Assembly: GCA_026001245.1 (NCBI GenBank)
Contig: BNZR01000008.1
Span: 1-30,608 of the forward strand
DNA length: 30,608 bases
Direction of reading: 5' to 3'
Origin: Clostridia bacterium
GTDB taxonomy: Bacteria; Bacillota_A; Clostridia; Oscillospirales; UBA929
The notes under the pieces are model-generated. The model worked only from the letters and a program-made list of their open reading frames with translations, did not search any database and had not been told where the DNA came from. Position 1 is the first letter of the stretch; every line of letters starts with the position of its first letter. A program made the translations under genes and the position numbers. This document shows positions 17,399 through 23,054 of this stretch, in pieces.

Positions 17399-18481
17399 TC
17401 ACCGCCGATAGGTGATGAACTTATTCAGACAAAATTGCATAATCGATACGCCCACCAGTAGCAACGCTTTCAGCATATATACGTCCATATAATTCTTGAA
17501 CAGCGCGATACATACCGTCGAAACCGTACTGCCGAACACCACAATCGCGGCATATGACACCAAGCGCGGCACTACTTTGTCGCGCTTTTTGAAGTTTAAA
17601 AACGTGTTTGTGGTGTAGGTGAACGCGAAGCCTGTCACGTTGCCGATTAGGCTTGCTATTTCGGACGCGGCTACGTTCAGCATTATCGTGAACACGCCGT
17701 AGTCGATACCCGCCGCTATTACGCCGAACGTGCCGTATAACGCCATGTTTCGCAGTGTCGGGAAGCGCAGGAACATAAACGCGAACATCGTTTTGGCGTA
17801 GCCCATTATAAACGCGAACAGGCGGCGTTTGGACTCGCCGAATACGCGCTTTTCAAAGGTTATGGGTACCTCGCCGATATTCAGCTTTTTGTCGGGCTTT
17901 TGCAGCTTTAGTTTTAGCAGAATCTCTTGCAAAACGTCATAGTTTTCATTCGCTAGCGGACTGTCGCGCTCCACTTGTTTCAGCTGTTCGGTGTGGTACA
18001 TGCGGAAATCTGTGGAGATGTCCTTGGCACGCACGCCCAGTATAATACGAAACACGCCGTTTAGGATTTTTGACATAACAATCGAGGACTTCGCGTCAAA
18101 GGTTTTGCCGCCCGCCACGTATCGCGAGCCTATCACAACATCTAAGCTGCCGCCGATAAACTTGTTATAAATATCGGGGATATATTTGGGGTTGTGCGAG
18201 CCGTCGCTGTCCATAATCAGGAACTTGGAGTATTGGGCGTATTTTATCCCGGTTTTGAACGCGCCGCCGAAGCCGGGGAACTCTTGATTTATATAGCGAC
18301 AGCCAAAATCGTCACACACCTGCCGCGAGTTGTCCAGAGGTTGGGCGGTGTCTACCACTATTATCTCGTACGCTTCATGCGTGGCCGCGAGCTTGTCCTT
18401 TATTTGCGGCAACAACAGGCGAAGATTTTCCTCCTCTTTGTAGGCCAAAAGGCAGACGGATATACCGTTTTTCAAATTCAT
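17399..18481 (-). CDS. GT2 family glycosyltransferase with C-terminal GtrA membrane domain
   Basis: A 360-residue protein. I start it at ATG 18481, five bases after the stop of the upstream ATPase gene; longer in-frame starts fall inside that gene. Residues 5-220 form a GT-A domain like dolichyl-phosphate mannose synthase: ISVCLLAYKEEENLRLLLPQ, then LIMDSDGSHNP (88-98, metal- and nucleotide-sugar-binding DxD-type motif), VIGSRYVAGG (117-126), and ITFEKRVFGESK (208-219). Residues about 245-360 carry four membrane helices of the GtrA type (LYGTFGVIAAGIDYGVF, TYTTNTFLNFKKR). Such proteins transfer a sugar to undecaprenyl phosphate or flip it for wall or surface glycan decoration. The pairing with a pilus-type ATPase is unusual and could point to glycosylation of a secreted structure; this is inference. 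Confidence 0.88.
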   Translation of the reverse strand: MNLKNGISVCLLAYKEEENLRLLLPQIKDKLAATHEAYEIIVVDTAQPLDNSRQVCDDFGCRYINQEFPGFGGAFKTGIKYAQYSKFLIMDSDGSHNPKYIPDIYNKFIGGSLDVVIGSRYVAGGKTFDAKSSIVMSKILNGVFRIILGVRAKDISTDFRMYHTEQLKQVERDSPLANENYDVLQEILLKLKLQKPDKKLNIGEVPITFEKRVFGESKRRLFAFIMGYAKTMFAFMFLRFPTLRNMALYGTFGVIAAGIDYGVFTIMLNVAASEIASLIGNVTGFAFTYTTNTFLNFKKRDKVVPRLVSYAAIVVFGSTVSTVCIALFKNYMDVYMLKALLLVGVSIMQFCLNKFITYRR

Positions 18482-18486
18482 ACGCT

Positions 18487-20163
18487 CTACGTCCCGTGGC
18501 TGATGTCGATAACCTGCTCGATTGTGGTCACGCCGCGGCGCAACAGGGCTATTGCCGAATCCTTGATGGGTACCATGCCGTGCGTGACGCAATGCTCGCG
18601 CATTTTGCCCATGGGTTCCTCGCGGTGGATATAGTCGCGCATGGCGCTGTCAACCTCCAAAATTTCATGTACGGCGATACGGCCCTTGTAGCCCGTACCC
18701 GCGCAGTTGGCACAGCCCAAACCCTTGTAAAACGTGGCGTTGCCGGTCATGCCCGCAAGGTCAAGCTCGTTTTGCGTGGGGGTGTATTCCTGCTTGCAGG
18801 CGGGGCAGATTGTGCGCACCAGCCGCTGGGAAATTACGCCCACCAGCGAGGCGGCTATCATGTAATACGGCACGCCCATGTCGGCCAAGCGGAAAATTGT
18901 GGACACAGAGTCGTTGGTGTGAATCGTACTTAGCACCAAGTGACCCGTTATCGCGGCGCGGATTGCTATGTCTACGGTCTCCGCGTCGCGGATTTCGCCT
19001 ATCATTATAATGTCGGGGTCCTGACGCAGTATCGAGCGCAGGCCGGACGCGAAATCCAGCCCCGCCTTGGGGTTGACGTGTACCTGATTCAGCCCCGCTA
19101 TCATGTACTCGACGGGGTCCTCGACAGTAACAATGTTGTCCGACACGTTGTTCATCTCGTCCAGCATGGTGTACAGTGTGGTGGATTTACCGGAGCCTGT
19201 GGGGCCGGAGACCAGTATGATTCCATGGGGCGTGTGCAGCAGCTCGTCGAACTTTTTAAGGTTGACCTCCGTGAAGCCCAAAGACGCCTTGGGCTTTAGG
19301 AACGTGGAGCGGTCAAGCAGACGCATAACAGCCTTTTCGCCGAAGACAGTGGGCAAGGTGGACAGACGTATATCAATGCTGTGGCCGAGGACGTTTAGCT
19401 CAAAGCGGCCGTCCTGCGGCAGGCGTTTTTCGGCTATATTCAGGTTGGATAGAATCTTCAAGCGGGTCATCATGGCGGCGGCTACGGACTTTGGGGCTTT
19501 AAGCGCGGTGGACAGCACCCCGTCAACGCGCATGCGCACGCGCACCTCGGCGGGCATCTGCTCGATGTGAATATCCGACGCGCCCAGATTCACCGCTTGC
19601 TCCATTATCGCGTTGACCAGACGCACGACCGGGGCGTTTACCACCTCGTCGGACATGTCGTTGTCGATATGCTGAACCATCTCGTCAAGATTTATCTCTT
19701 TGCGAACGTCCTCAAGGGCGCGCTCGGCGACTTGGCTGGAATAGAGTTTTTCTATCGTGTCGCGTATGCTTTGCTCCTTGGCCAGCAGGGGTTGAACCTC
19801 CATGCGCGACGTTGTGCGAACGTCGTCCAGCGCGGGGAAGTTTTTGGGGTCTTCGATGGCCACGTACAGCACGCTGTTTTCGATTCGCACCGGCACAAGA
19901 TTGTTGCGCCGCGCAAGCGCTATCGGGACTAAGCGGGTAAGGTCGTAGTTCAGCGTAACCTTGTCAAGGTCCACATACGGCACGTTGAACTGGTTTTCGA
20001 GGATACGCATAAGGTCGTTGTTGGACAGAATGCCCTTGGCGACGAATATATCGCCCACGCGCTTGCCGGTGGTTGCCTGAACCTCCAGCGCGTCACGCAG
20101 CTGCGCCTCGGTGATAAGTCCCGCTTTAAGCAGCATCTCGCCGACAAAGATTTTTTTAGCCAT
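18487..20163 (-). CDS. GspE/PilB-type secretion or type IV pilus assembly ATPase
   Basis: A 558-residue cytoplasmic ATPase. The N-terminal MshEN/GspE_N part covers about residues 1-150 (VGEMLLKAGLITEAQLRDAL). The ATPase core has Walker A GPTGSGKST (320-328), an Asp box (IVTVEDPVEY, 344-353), Walker B DIIMIGEIRD (384-393) and the His box TGHLVLSTIHTND. A zinc-binding domain is intact: CPAC (453-456) and CANC (484-487). Start ATG 20163 follows GGGGGTG. All catalytic parts are present and the length is normal for PilB/GspE. No pilin, PilC, PilT or prepilin peptidase gene is in the window, so partners must lie elsewhere. Confidence 0.95.
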   Translation of the reverse strand: MAKKIFVGEMLLKAGLITEAQLRDALEVQATTGKRVGDIFVAKGILSNNDLMRILENQFNVPYVDLDKVTLNYDLTRLVPIALARRNNLVPVRIENSVLYVAIEDPKNFPALDDVRTTSRMEVQPLLAKEQSIRDTIEKLYSSQVAERALEDVRKEINLDEMVQHIDNDMSDEVVNAPVVRLVNAIMEQAVNLGASDIHIEQMPAEVRVRMRVDGVLSTALKAPKSVAAAMMTRLKILSNLNIAEKRLPQDGRFELNVLGHSIDIRLSTLPTVFGEKAVMRLLDRSTFLKPKASLGFTEVNLKKFDELLHTPHGIILVSGPTGSGKSTTLYTMLDEMNNVSDNIVTVEDPVEYMIAGLNQVHVNPKAGLDFASGLRSILRQDPDIIMIGEIRDAETVDIAIRAAITGHLVLSTIHTNDSVSTIFRLADMGVPYYMIAASLVGVISQRLVRTICPACKQEYTPTQNELDLAGMTGNATFYKGLGCANCAGTGYKGRIAVHEILEVDSAMRDYIHREEPMGKMREHCVTHGMVPIKDSAIALLRRGVTTIEQVIDISHGT

Positions 20164-20182
20164 GAAATCACCCCCGTAGAGT

Positions 20183-20212
20183 ATTATATCATTGTTATGT
20201 CGGTGCGGTCAA
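20183..20212 (-). promoter_or_regulatory. Sigma-A promoter for the ATPase-glycosyltransferase unit
   Basis: On the minus strand TTGACC (20212-20207), 18-base spacer, TATAAT (20188-20183). Predicted start near 20176, giving a very short leader whose first bases are the ribosome binding site GGGGGTG. Confidence 0.75.
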
Positions 20213-20248
20213 GTGTTATTTAGTTGAGAATTTTCGCGCCGCGCTATC

Positions 20249-20277
20249 TTGACATAATTCGACTTTGATGTTATAAT
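20249..20277 (+). promoter_or_regulatory. Perfect-consensus sigma-A promoter, peptide gene copy 1
   Basis: TTGACA (20249-20254), 17-base spacer, TATAAT (20272-20277). Predicted transcription start near 20284. A full match to both hexamers with optimal spacing is rare and implies very strong constitutive transcription. Confidence 0.92.
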
Positions 20278-20282
20278 ACTCT

Positions 20283-20308
20283 TGCGGCTTTTCCATGGGG
20301 TTGCCGCA
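20283..20308 (+). ncRNA. 5' stem-loop of the copy 1 mRNA
   Basis: TGCGGC (20283-20288) pairs with GCCGCA (20303-20308) at the predicted 5' end of the transcript. In copy 2 the same stem is TGCGGT with GCCGCA, a C-G to U-G change that keeps pairing. Stable 5' stems are typical of long-lived type I toxin mRNAs. Confidence 0.6.
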
Positions 20309-20329
20309 GTCGGACGGTTTACTCACCCG

Positions 20330-20357
20330 CTTTTACCTTCGAACGTCAAGGTAAAGG
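20330..20357 (+). promoter_or_regulatory. Hairpin masking the Shine-Dalgarno, copy 1
   Basis: CTTTTACCTT (20330-20339) can pair with AAGGTAAAGG (20348-20357) around an 8-base loop. The 3' arm runs into the AAAGGAGG ribosome binding site, so the folded mRNA should be poorly translated. Copy 2 keeps the stem with one A-to-G change that gives a U-G pair. Confidence 0.65.
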
Positions 20358-20369
20358 AGGTGGTTGCCA

Positions 20370-20453
20370 ATGGGTAAAAAACTATGGAAATACGCTGTGG
20401 CCTTCGCGTTTGTTCTATGGCTACTCGTTCACATAGCCCAGACAGCAATGTAG
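20370..20453 (+). CDS. 27-residue hydrophobic membrane peptide, candidate type I toxin, copy 1
   Basis: ATG 20370 lies 9 bases after AAGGAGG, one of the strongest ribosome binding sites in the window. The peptide opens with a basic, aromatic head (MGKKLWKY) and continues as one membrane helix (AVAFAFVLWLLVHIA) with a short polar end (QTAM). Compared with copy 2, 13 codons differ: six silently and seven with mostly conservative changes within the hydrophobic helix, while start, stop and length are unchanged. This pattern supports real translation. Small size, one helix, basic head, masked ribosome binding site and an opposing promoter fit type I toxins such as TxpA, BsrG or Fst in layout, but the sequence does not match any I know. 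A non-toxic small membrane protein remains possible. Confidence 0.75.
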   Translation: MGKKLWKYAVAFAFVLWLLVHIAQTAM

Positions 20454-20501
20454 TCGCCCACCCTTCACGATAGCGACTACATAAGTTGTTGCAGTGGGTG
20501 G
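20448..20501 (+). ncRNA. Stem-loop over the stop codon with a possible pseudoknot, copy 1
   Basis: ATGTAGTCGC (20448-20457), which includes the stop codon TAG, pairs perfectly with GCGACTACAT (20473-20482) around a 15-base loop. Loop bases CCACCC (20458-20463) can pair with GGGTGG (20496-20501) downstream, giving an H-type pseudoknot or a competing hairpin. Copy 2 has the same two helices with different sequences, which points to selected RNA structure. Confidence 0.65.
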
Positions 20502-20503
20502 GG

Positions 20504-20517
20504 ACGCCGTTCGGCGT
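20504..20517. ncRNA. Small GC hairpin conserved in both units, copy 1
   Basis: ACGCC, loop GTTC, GGCGT. The core CGCCGTTCGGCG is identical in copy 2 while bases around it differ. It lies near the 5' end of the predicted antisense RNA as well as in the 3' UTR of the mRNA, so it could be a contact loop between the two. Confidence 0.5.
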
Positions 20518-20536
20518 TAACACCATTTATGTCTTC

Positions 20537-20565
20537 ATTATAGCACCCCTTGACGAATTTGTCAA
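20537..20565 (-). promoter_or_regulatory. Perfect-consensus antisense promoter, copy 1
   Basis: On the minus strand TTGACA (20565-20560), 17-base spacer, TATAAT (20542-20537). Predicted start near 20530, reading back through the 3' UTR and ORF of the peptide gene. Its -35 element is part of the terminator stem of the forward transcript. Confidence 0.88.
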
Positions 20566-20575
20566 GGGCTTTTTT
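20547..20575 (+). terminator. Intrinsic terminator of peptide mRNA copy 1
   Basis: CCCTTGAC (20547-20554), loop GAATTT, GTCAAGGG (20561-20568), then C and six T. The inverted repeat also supplies the -35 region of the opposite promoter. Confidence 0.88.
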
Positions 20576-20596
20576 GATTTTCTGTCCCGCGCTATC

Positions 20597-20625
20597 TTGA
20601 CATAATTCGACTTTAATGTTATAAT
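20597..20625 (+). promoter_or_regulatory. Perfect-consensus sigma-A promoter, peptide gene copy 2
   Basis: TTGACA (20597-20602), 17-base spacer, TATAAT (20620-20625). Predicted start near 20632. The spacer differs from copy 1 by a single base. Confidence 0.92.
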
Positions 20626-20630
20626 ATCTT

Positions 20631-20654
20631 TGCGGTGTTGCAACGGTTGCCGCA
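20631..20654 (+). ncRNA. 5' stem-loop of the copy 2 mRNA
   Basis: TGCGGT (20631-20636) pairs with GCCGCA (20649-20654), including one U-G pair. The loop differs in length and sequence from copy 1 but the stem is kept. Confidence 0.55.
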
Positions 20655-20675
20655 GTCGGACGGTTTGCTCACTCA

Positions 20676-20701
20676 CTTTACCTTCGAGCGTCAAGGTGAA
20701 G
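20676..20701 (+). promoter_or_regulatory. Hairpin masking the Shine-Dalgarno, copy 2
   Basis: CTTTACCTT (20676-20684) pairs with AAGGTGAAG (20693-20701) around an 8-base loop. The 3' arm reaches the first base of the GGAGG ribosome binding site (20701-20705). The single difference from copy 1 in the stem preserves pairing as U-G. Confidence 0.6.
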
Positions 20702-20714
20702 GAGGTGGTTGCCA

Positions 20715-20798
20715 ATGGGTAAAAAACTATGGAAGTACGTAGCGGCCTTTGCACTGGTTTTATGGCTACTCGTAATTCTCGCCCAAAAAGCAATATAG
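20715..20798 (+). CDS. 27-residue hydrophobic membrane peptide, candidate type I toxin, copy 2
   Basis: ATG 20715 with the same AAGGAGG ribosome binding site and 9-base spacing as copy 1. The peptide opens MGKKLWKY, has a helix VAAFALVLWLLVILA and ends QKAI. It is identical in length to copy 1 and shares 20 of 27 residues. Differences are His to Ile and Thr to Lys near the end and otherwise exchanges among Ala, Val, Leu, Ile, Phe and Met. The shared head and the WLLV core look like the constrained parts. Transcribed from its own promoter and faced by its own antisense promoter, so the two copies are independent units. The chemoreceptor gene that follows has a separate promoter. Confidence 0.75.
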   Translation: MGKKLWKYVAAFALVLWLLVILAQKAI

Positions 20799-20842
20799 CT
20801 GCCTGCCCTCACAAAGCAACAGCTATATAGCTAGGATGTGAG
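20793..20842 (+). ncRNA. Stem-loop over the stop codon with a possible pseudoknot, copy 2
   Basis: ATATAGCTG (20793-20801), including the stop codon TAG, pairs perfectly with CAGCTATAT (20820-20828) around an 18-base loop. Loop bases CTCACA (20808-20813) can pair with TGTGAG (20837-20842). Both helices correspond in position to those of copy 1 although almost every paired base outside the stop codon differs. Confidence 0.65.
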
Positions 20843-20848
20843 TGGGTA

Positions 20849-20860
20849 CGCCGTTCGGCG
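20849..20860. ncRNA. Small GC hairpin conserved in both units, copy 2
   Basis: CGCC, loop GTTC, GGCG; identical core to copy 1 in a diverged surrounding. Confidence 0.5.
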
Positions 20861-20880
20861 CAAGCACTTTTTATGTCTTC

Positions 20881-20909
20881 ATTATAGCACCCCTTGACGA
20901 AGTTGTCAA
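20881..20909 (-). promoter_or_regulatory. Perfect-consensus antisense promoter, copy 2
   Basis: On the minus strand TTGACA (20909-20904), 17-base spacer, TATAAT (20886-20881). Predicted start near 20874, reading back over peptide gene copy 2. The spacer differs from copy 1 but length and both hexamers are kept. Confidence 0.88.
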
Positions 20910-20919
20910 GGGTTTTTTT
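20891..20919 (+). terminator. Intrinsic terminator of peptide mRNA copy 2
   Basis: CCCTTGAC (20891-20898), loop GAAGTT, GTCAAGGG (20905-20912), then seven T. The stem arms are identical to copy 1 and the loop differs. Confidence 0.9.
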
Positions 20920-21005
20920 GATTTTCTGCCCCGCATATAGCAAGTTGCACAAAAATTGACGGCGGCGCGGTTGAAACTTTGGTTATATTGACCCAGACAA
21001 AATTC

Positions 21006-21034
21006 TTGACTTTATTGTCTAAAGCTGTTATAAT
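21006..21034 (+). promoter_or_regulatory. Sigma-A promoter for the chemoreceptor gene
   Basis: TTGACT (21006-21011), 17-base spacer, TATAAT (21029-21034). Predicted start near 21041, giving a leader of about 90 bases. The leader holds only a weak 4-bp GC hairpin (CCGC 21077-21080 with GCGG 21086-21089); I see no known riboswitch. The stretch 20935-21005 shows nothing else. Confidence 0.85.
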
Positions 21035-21131
21035 GATTACAGAAATGGTTGAACATGAACATTCTTGCGTGACTTTCCGCCATGTGCGGTTTATATATTC
21101 TTCCCCCAAATTTAATTTAGGAGGCACCAAC

Positions 21132-22952
21132 ATGAAAAACATGAAAATCGCAGTCAAGCTAATCGTTTCCTTCCTCATCGTAGTTGTGTTGACGGCGGCG
21201 GTCGGTATCGTGGGCATATTCGCCGCGACAACGCTGACCACAAGCGGCGACACGCTGAACGACCGCGCAAACATCGGCATAATCGGCGGCAACATGCTTG
21301 CGACAATTCAAGAGCAACGCTCCGCTCTGCGCGGAATCGGCCTGTACATCATGACGGGCGACGCCGACTTGGCGGACGAGCAATTCAAAGCCGTTGACAC
21401 AGCCGCCGACACCATCACCAAGGCAATCGCACAAATCAGAGGGATAGCGTTCACCGATACCACCTTGAAACTAGTCCAAGACATAGAGGACGAGCGCGAG
21501 GACTTCAAGAGCGGGCAGCAAACCTATCTGGACGCGCTTAGAACGGCGCAGACTATCGAAAACCGAGACGATAGAGCGGATACTATCACAGACGCGCTGA
21601 CAGCGTTCACCCCGAGCTTGGTCCAGTACATCGAAGTTGTTCGCGCGCTTCCTGACGCAATGAGCAAACTTACAGACGATGGATACGACGAAATGATGAG
21701 CACGTCTACAACCGTCATAATCGCGCTGGTAGCTGTTATGATTGTGGCGATAGTAGTCGCACTTATAATGGCATTCTACATCAGCAACCTTATCAGCAAG
21801 CCCATAGTCGCTATGATGGGTTACATCAAGCAGGCGGGCGAAACAGGCAACCTCACGTTCCGTGACGAGGAATGGGCTAACTGCGACCGCCTTGGACAGG
21901 GCAAGGACGAAATCGGCCAGTGCATGAACGCCTTTACAAAGATGATGCGCCAGATAGTATATTACGGCGACATGGTCAATGTTGTGGCCGACCAAGACCT
22001 GACACAAGACGTCAAGACACTGGGCGACAAGGACACAATCGGCAACGCGCTGGTGCGCATGGTCAAAAACCTGAACGACAGCTTTAACGAGATCAACAAT
22101 GCCACCACGCAGGTGTCCAGCGGTTCCAAGCAAATCGCCGACGGGGCGCAGGGCTTGGCGCAAGGTTCGACCGAGCAAGCGGCGGCGGTTGAGGAGCTGT
22201 CCAGCTCTATCAGCGAGATCGCGCAGAAGACCAAGGCCAACGCCGAGCAGGCCACCCGCGCCGCGAATCTGTCCGATGCAGTTCGCCGCAACGCCGAAAA
22301 GGGCAGTGCGCAGATGAGCGACATGATTCAGGCAGTCAAAGAAATCAACGACGCGAGCCAGAGCATTCAGAAAGTCATCAATGTCATCGACAACATCGCG
22401 TTCCAGACCAACATTCTCGCGCTAAACGCGGCGGTCGAGGCGGCCAGAGCGGGACAGCATGGTAAGGGCTTCGCGGTTGTCGCGGAAGAAGTCCGCAACT
22501 TGGCCGCGAAATCGGCGGCGGCGGCCAGCGACACGGGTTCGCTTATCGCCAACAGCATGGAAAAAGCCGAGCTGGGCGCGAGAATCGCGGGCGAAACCGC
22601 CGCGAGTTTGTCCGAAATTGTGGACGGTATCAACGAATCCAGCAAGATTGTAAGCGATATCGCGGCGAGTTCGGAAGAACAGAGCCTTGCGATTGGTCAA
22701 ATCAACAACGGCATCGACCAAGTGGCGCAGGTTGTCCAGCAAAACTCCGCAACGTCGGAGGAGAGCGCGGCCACAGCCGAGGAGCTGTCCGGACAGTCCA
22801 GCACGCTGGAAGAGCTGGTGGCGCAGTTCAAGCTGAAAGGCGCTAACGGTTCCAGCCGTAAGGCTATCGGCGGCGGTAGCTCCAAGAAAACGCTGTCTAT
22901 GCCGGCCAAGGGCGAATCCAGCTTTGGCGGCGGAGATTTCGGCAAATATTAA
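21132..22952 (+). CDS. Methyl-accepting chemotaxis protein
   Basis: A 606-residue receptor. I use ATG 21132, preceded by TTAGGAGG, not the upstream in-frame ATG at 20979, which would precede the promoter. Layout: membrane helix 1 (about 7-32), an extracytoplasmic four-helix-bundle-like sensor (about 33-190, [20 protein letters not shown] fits the 4HB_MCP family), membrane helix 2 (about 194-217), HAMP region (about 218-275) followed by a second HAMP-like linker, and the signalling coiled coil with hairpin tip [20 protein letters not shown] (421-440) and [15 protein letters not shown]. The ligand is unknown. There is no C-terminal CheR-binding pentapeptide of the NWETF kind. Single-gene unit with its own promoter and terminator; other chemotaxis genes must be elsewhere. 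Confidence 0.95.
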   Translation: MKNMKIAVKLIVSFLIVVVLTAAVGIVGIFAATTLTTSGDTLNDRANIGIIGGNMLATIQEQRSALRGIGLYIMTGDADLADEQFKAVDTAADTITKAIAQIRGIAFTDTTLKLVQDIEDEREDFKSGQQTYLDALRTAQTIENRDDRADTITDALTAFTPSLVQYIEVVRALPDAMSKLTDDGYDEMMSTSTTVIIALVAVMIVAIVVALIMAFYISNLISKPIVAMMGYIKQAGETGNLTFRDEEWANCDRLGQGKDEIGQCMNAFTKMMRQIVYYGDMVNVVADQDLTQDVKTLGDKDTIGNALVRMVKNLNDSFNEINNATTQVSSGSKQIADGAQGLAQGSTEQAAAVEELSSSISEIAQKTKANAEQATRAANLSDAVRRNAEKGSAQMSDMIQAVKEINDASQSIQKVINVIDNIAFQTNILALNAAVEAARAGQHGKGFAVVAEEVRNLAAKSAAAASDTGSLIANSMEKAELGARIAGETAASLSEIVDGINESSKIVSDIAASSEEQSLAIGQINNGIDQVAQVVQQNSATSEESAATAEELSGQSSTLEELVAQFKLKGANGSSRKAIGGGSSKKTLSMPAKGESSFGGGDFGKY

Positions 22953-22970
22953 AATCGCACCGGTAACAAA

Positions 22971-23000
22971 AAACCGCCCCGAAAAAATCGGGGCGGTTTT
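22971..23000 (+). terminator. Intrinsic terminator after the chemoreceptor
   Basis: AAACCGCCCCG (22971-22981), loop of seven bases, CGGGGCGGTTTT (22989-23000). The stem is perfect and GC-rich, with a short T-tail. Confidence 0.88.
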
Positions 23001-23054
23001 GCCGACACTTTGGGCGGTCAAATCGTATACTTAATGAGAGGGGGGACGGACGGA

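Larger units (their letters stand above)
20284..20530 (-). ncRNA. Predicted antisense RNA to peptide gene copy 1 (3' end unknown)
   Basis: Inferred from the minus-strand promoter at 20537-20565. It would be complementary to the peptide mRNA over as much as 246 bases if it runs to the mRNA start. I found no clear hairpin plus T-run ending it on the minus strand, so the left end given is only the limit of overlap. No convincing minus-strand gene with a ribosome binding site follows the promoter. Confidence 0.5.
20241..20588. repeat. Tandem unit 1: antisense-controlled small peptide locus
   Basis: First of two adjacent, diverged copies with a period of 348 bp. Both begin at GCGCTATCTTGACATAATTC. 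Each holds, in the same order, a forward promoter, a 5' hairpin, a Shine-Dalgarno hairpin, a 27-codon ORF, a stop-codon stem-loop, a small GC hairpin, and a terminator containing a reverse promoter. Conserved blocks are the promoters, leader, ribosome binding site and first codons, the GC hairpin and the terminator; the region just after the stop codon has diverged strongly. No transposase or terminal inverted repeats are seen, so this is a gene duplication rather than an insertion element. Confidence 0.9.
20632..20874 (-). ncRNA. Predicted antisense RNA to peptide gene copy 2 (3' end unknown)
   Basis: Inferred from the minus-strand promoter at 20881-20909. Maximum overlap with the copy 2 mRNA is about 242 bases. 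No clear terminator was found on this strand, so the left limit is nominal. Confidence 0.5.
20589..20934. repeat. Tandem unit 2: antisense-controlled small peptide locus
   Basis: Second copy, following unit 1 directly. The junction TTTTGATTTTCTGTCCCGC after the first terminator is matched by TTTTGATTTTCTGCCCCGC at the end of unit 2, which marks the repeat boundary. All elements of unit 1 are present in the same order and spacing to within a few bases. Confidence 0.9.

Noticed and set aside
20284..20369. Riboswitch or leader-peptide attenuator ahead of the chemoreceptor or peptide ORF
   Set aside because: The hairpins are small and explained by stem-masking of the ribosome binding site. There is no alternative terminator in the leader and a full terminator separates the peptide genes from the chemoreceptor.
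20323..20793. Two minus-strand ORFs (20323-20526 and 20527-20793) sharing SIVFYPLATTSFTLT and lying after the antisense promoters
   Set aside because: The shared segment is just the reverse strand of the duplicated peptide leader and ribosome binding site. Neither start has a Shine-Dalgarno and the reading frames do not keep the same ends in both copies.
20241..20934. CRISPR-like or insertion-sequence repeat
   Set aside because: Only two long units with gene-like content, no short regular repeats with spacers, no transposase and no terminal inverted repeats.
21077..21089. Regulatory hairpin in the chemoreceptor leader
   Set aside because: Only four GC pairs with a five-base loop, no conserved partner and no T-run.
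20979..21131. Longer N-terminus for the chemoreceptor from ATG 20979
   Set aside because: It would start before the predicted promoter and adds 51 residues with no family match; ATG 21132 has an AGGAGG site and starts right before membrane helix 1.
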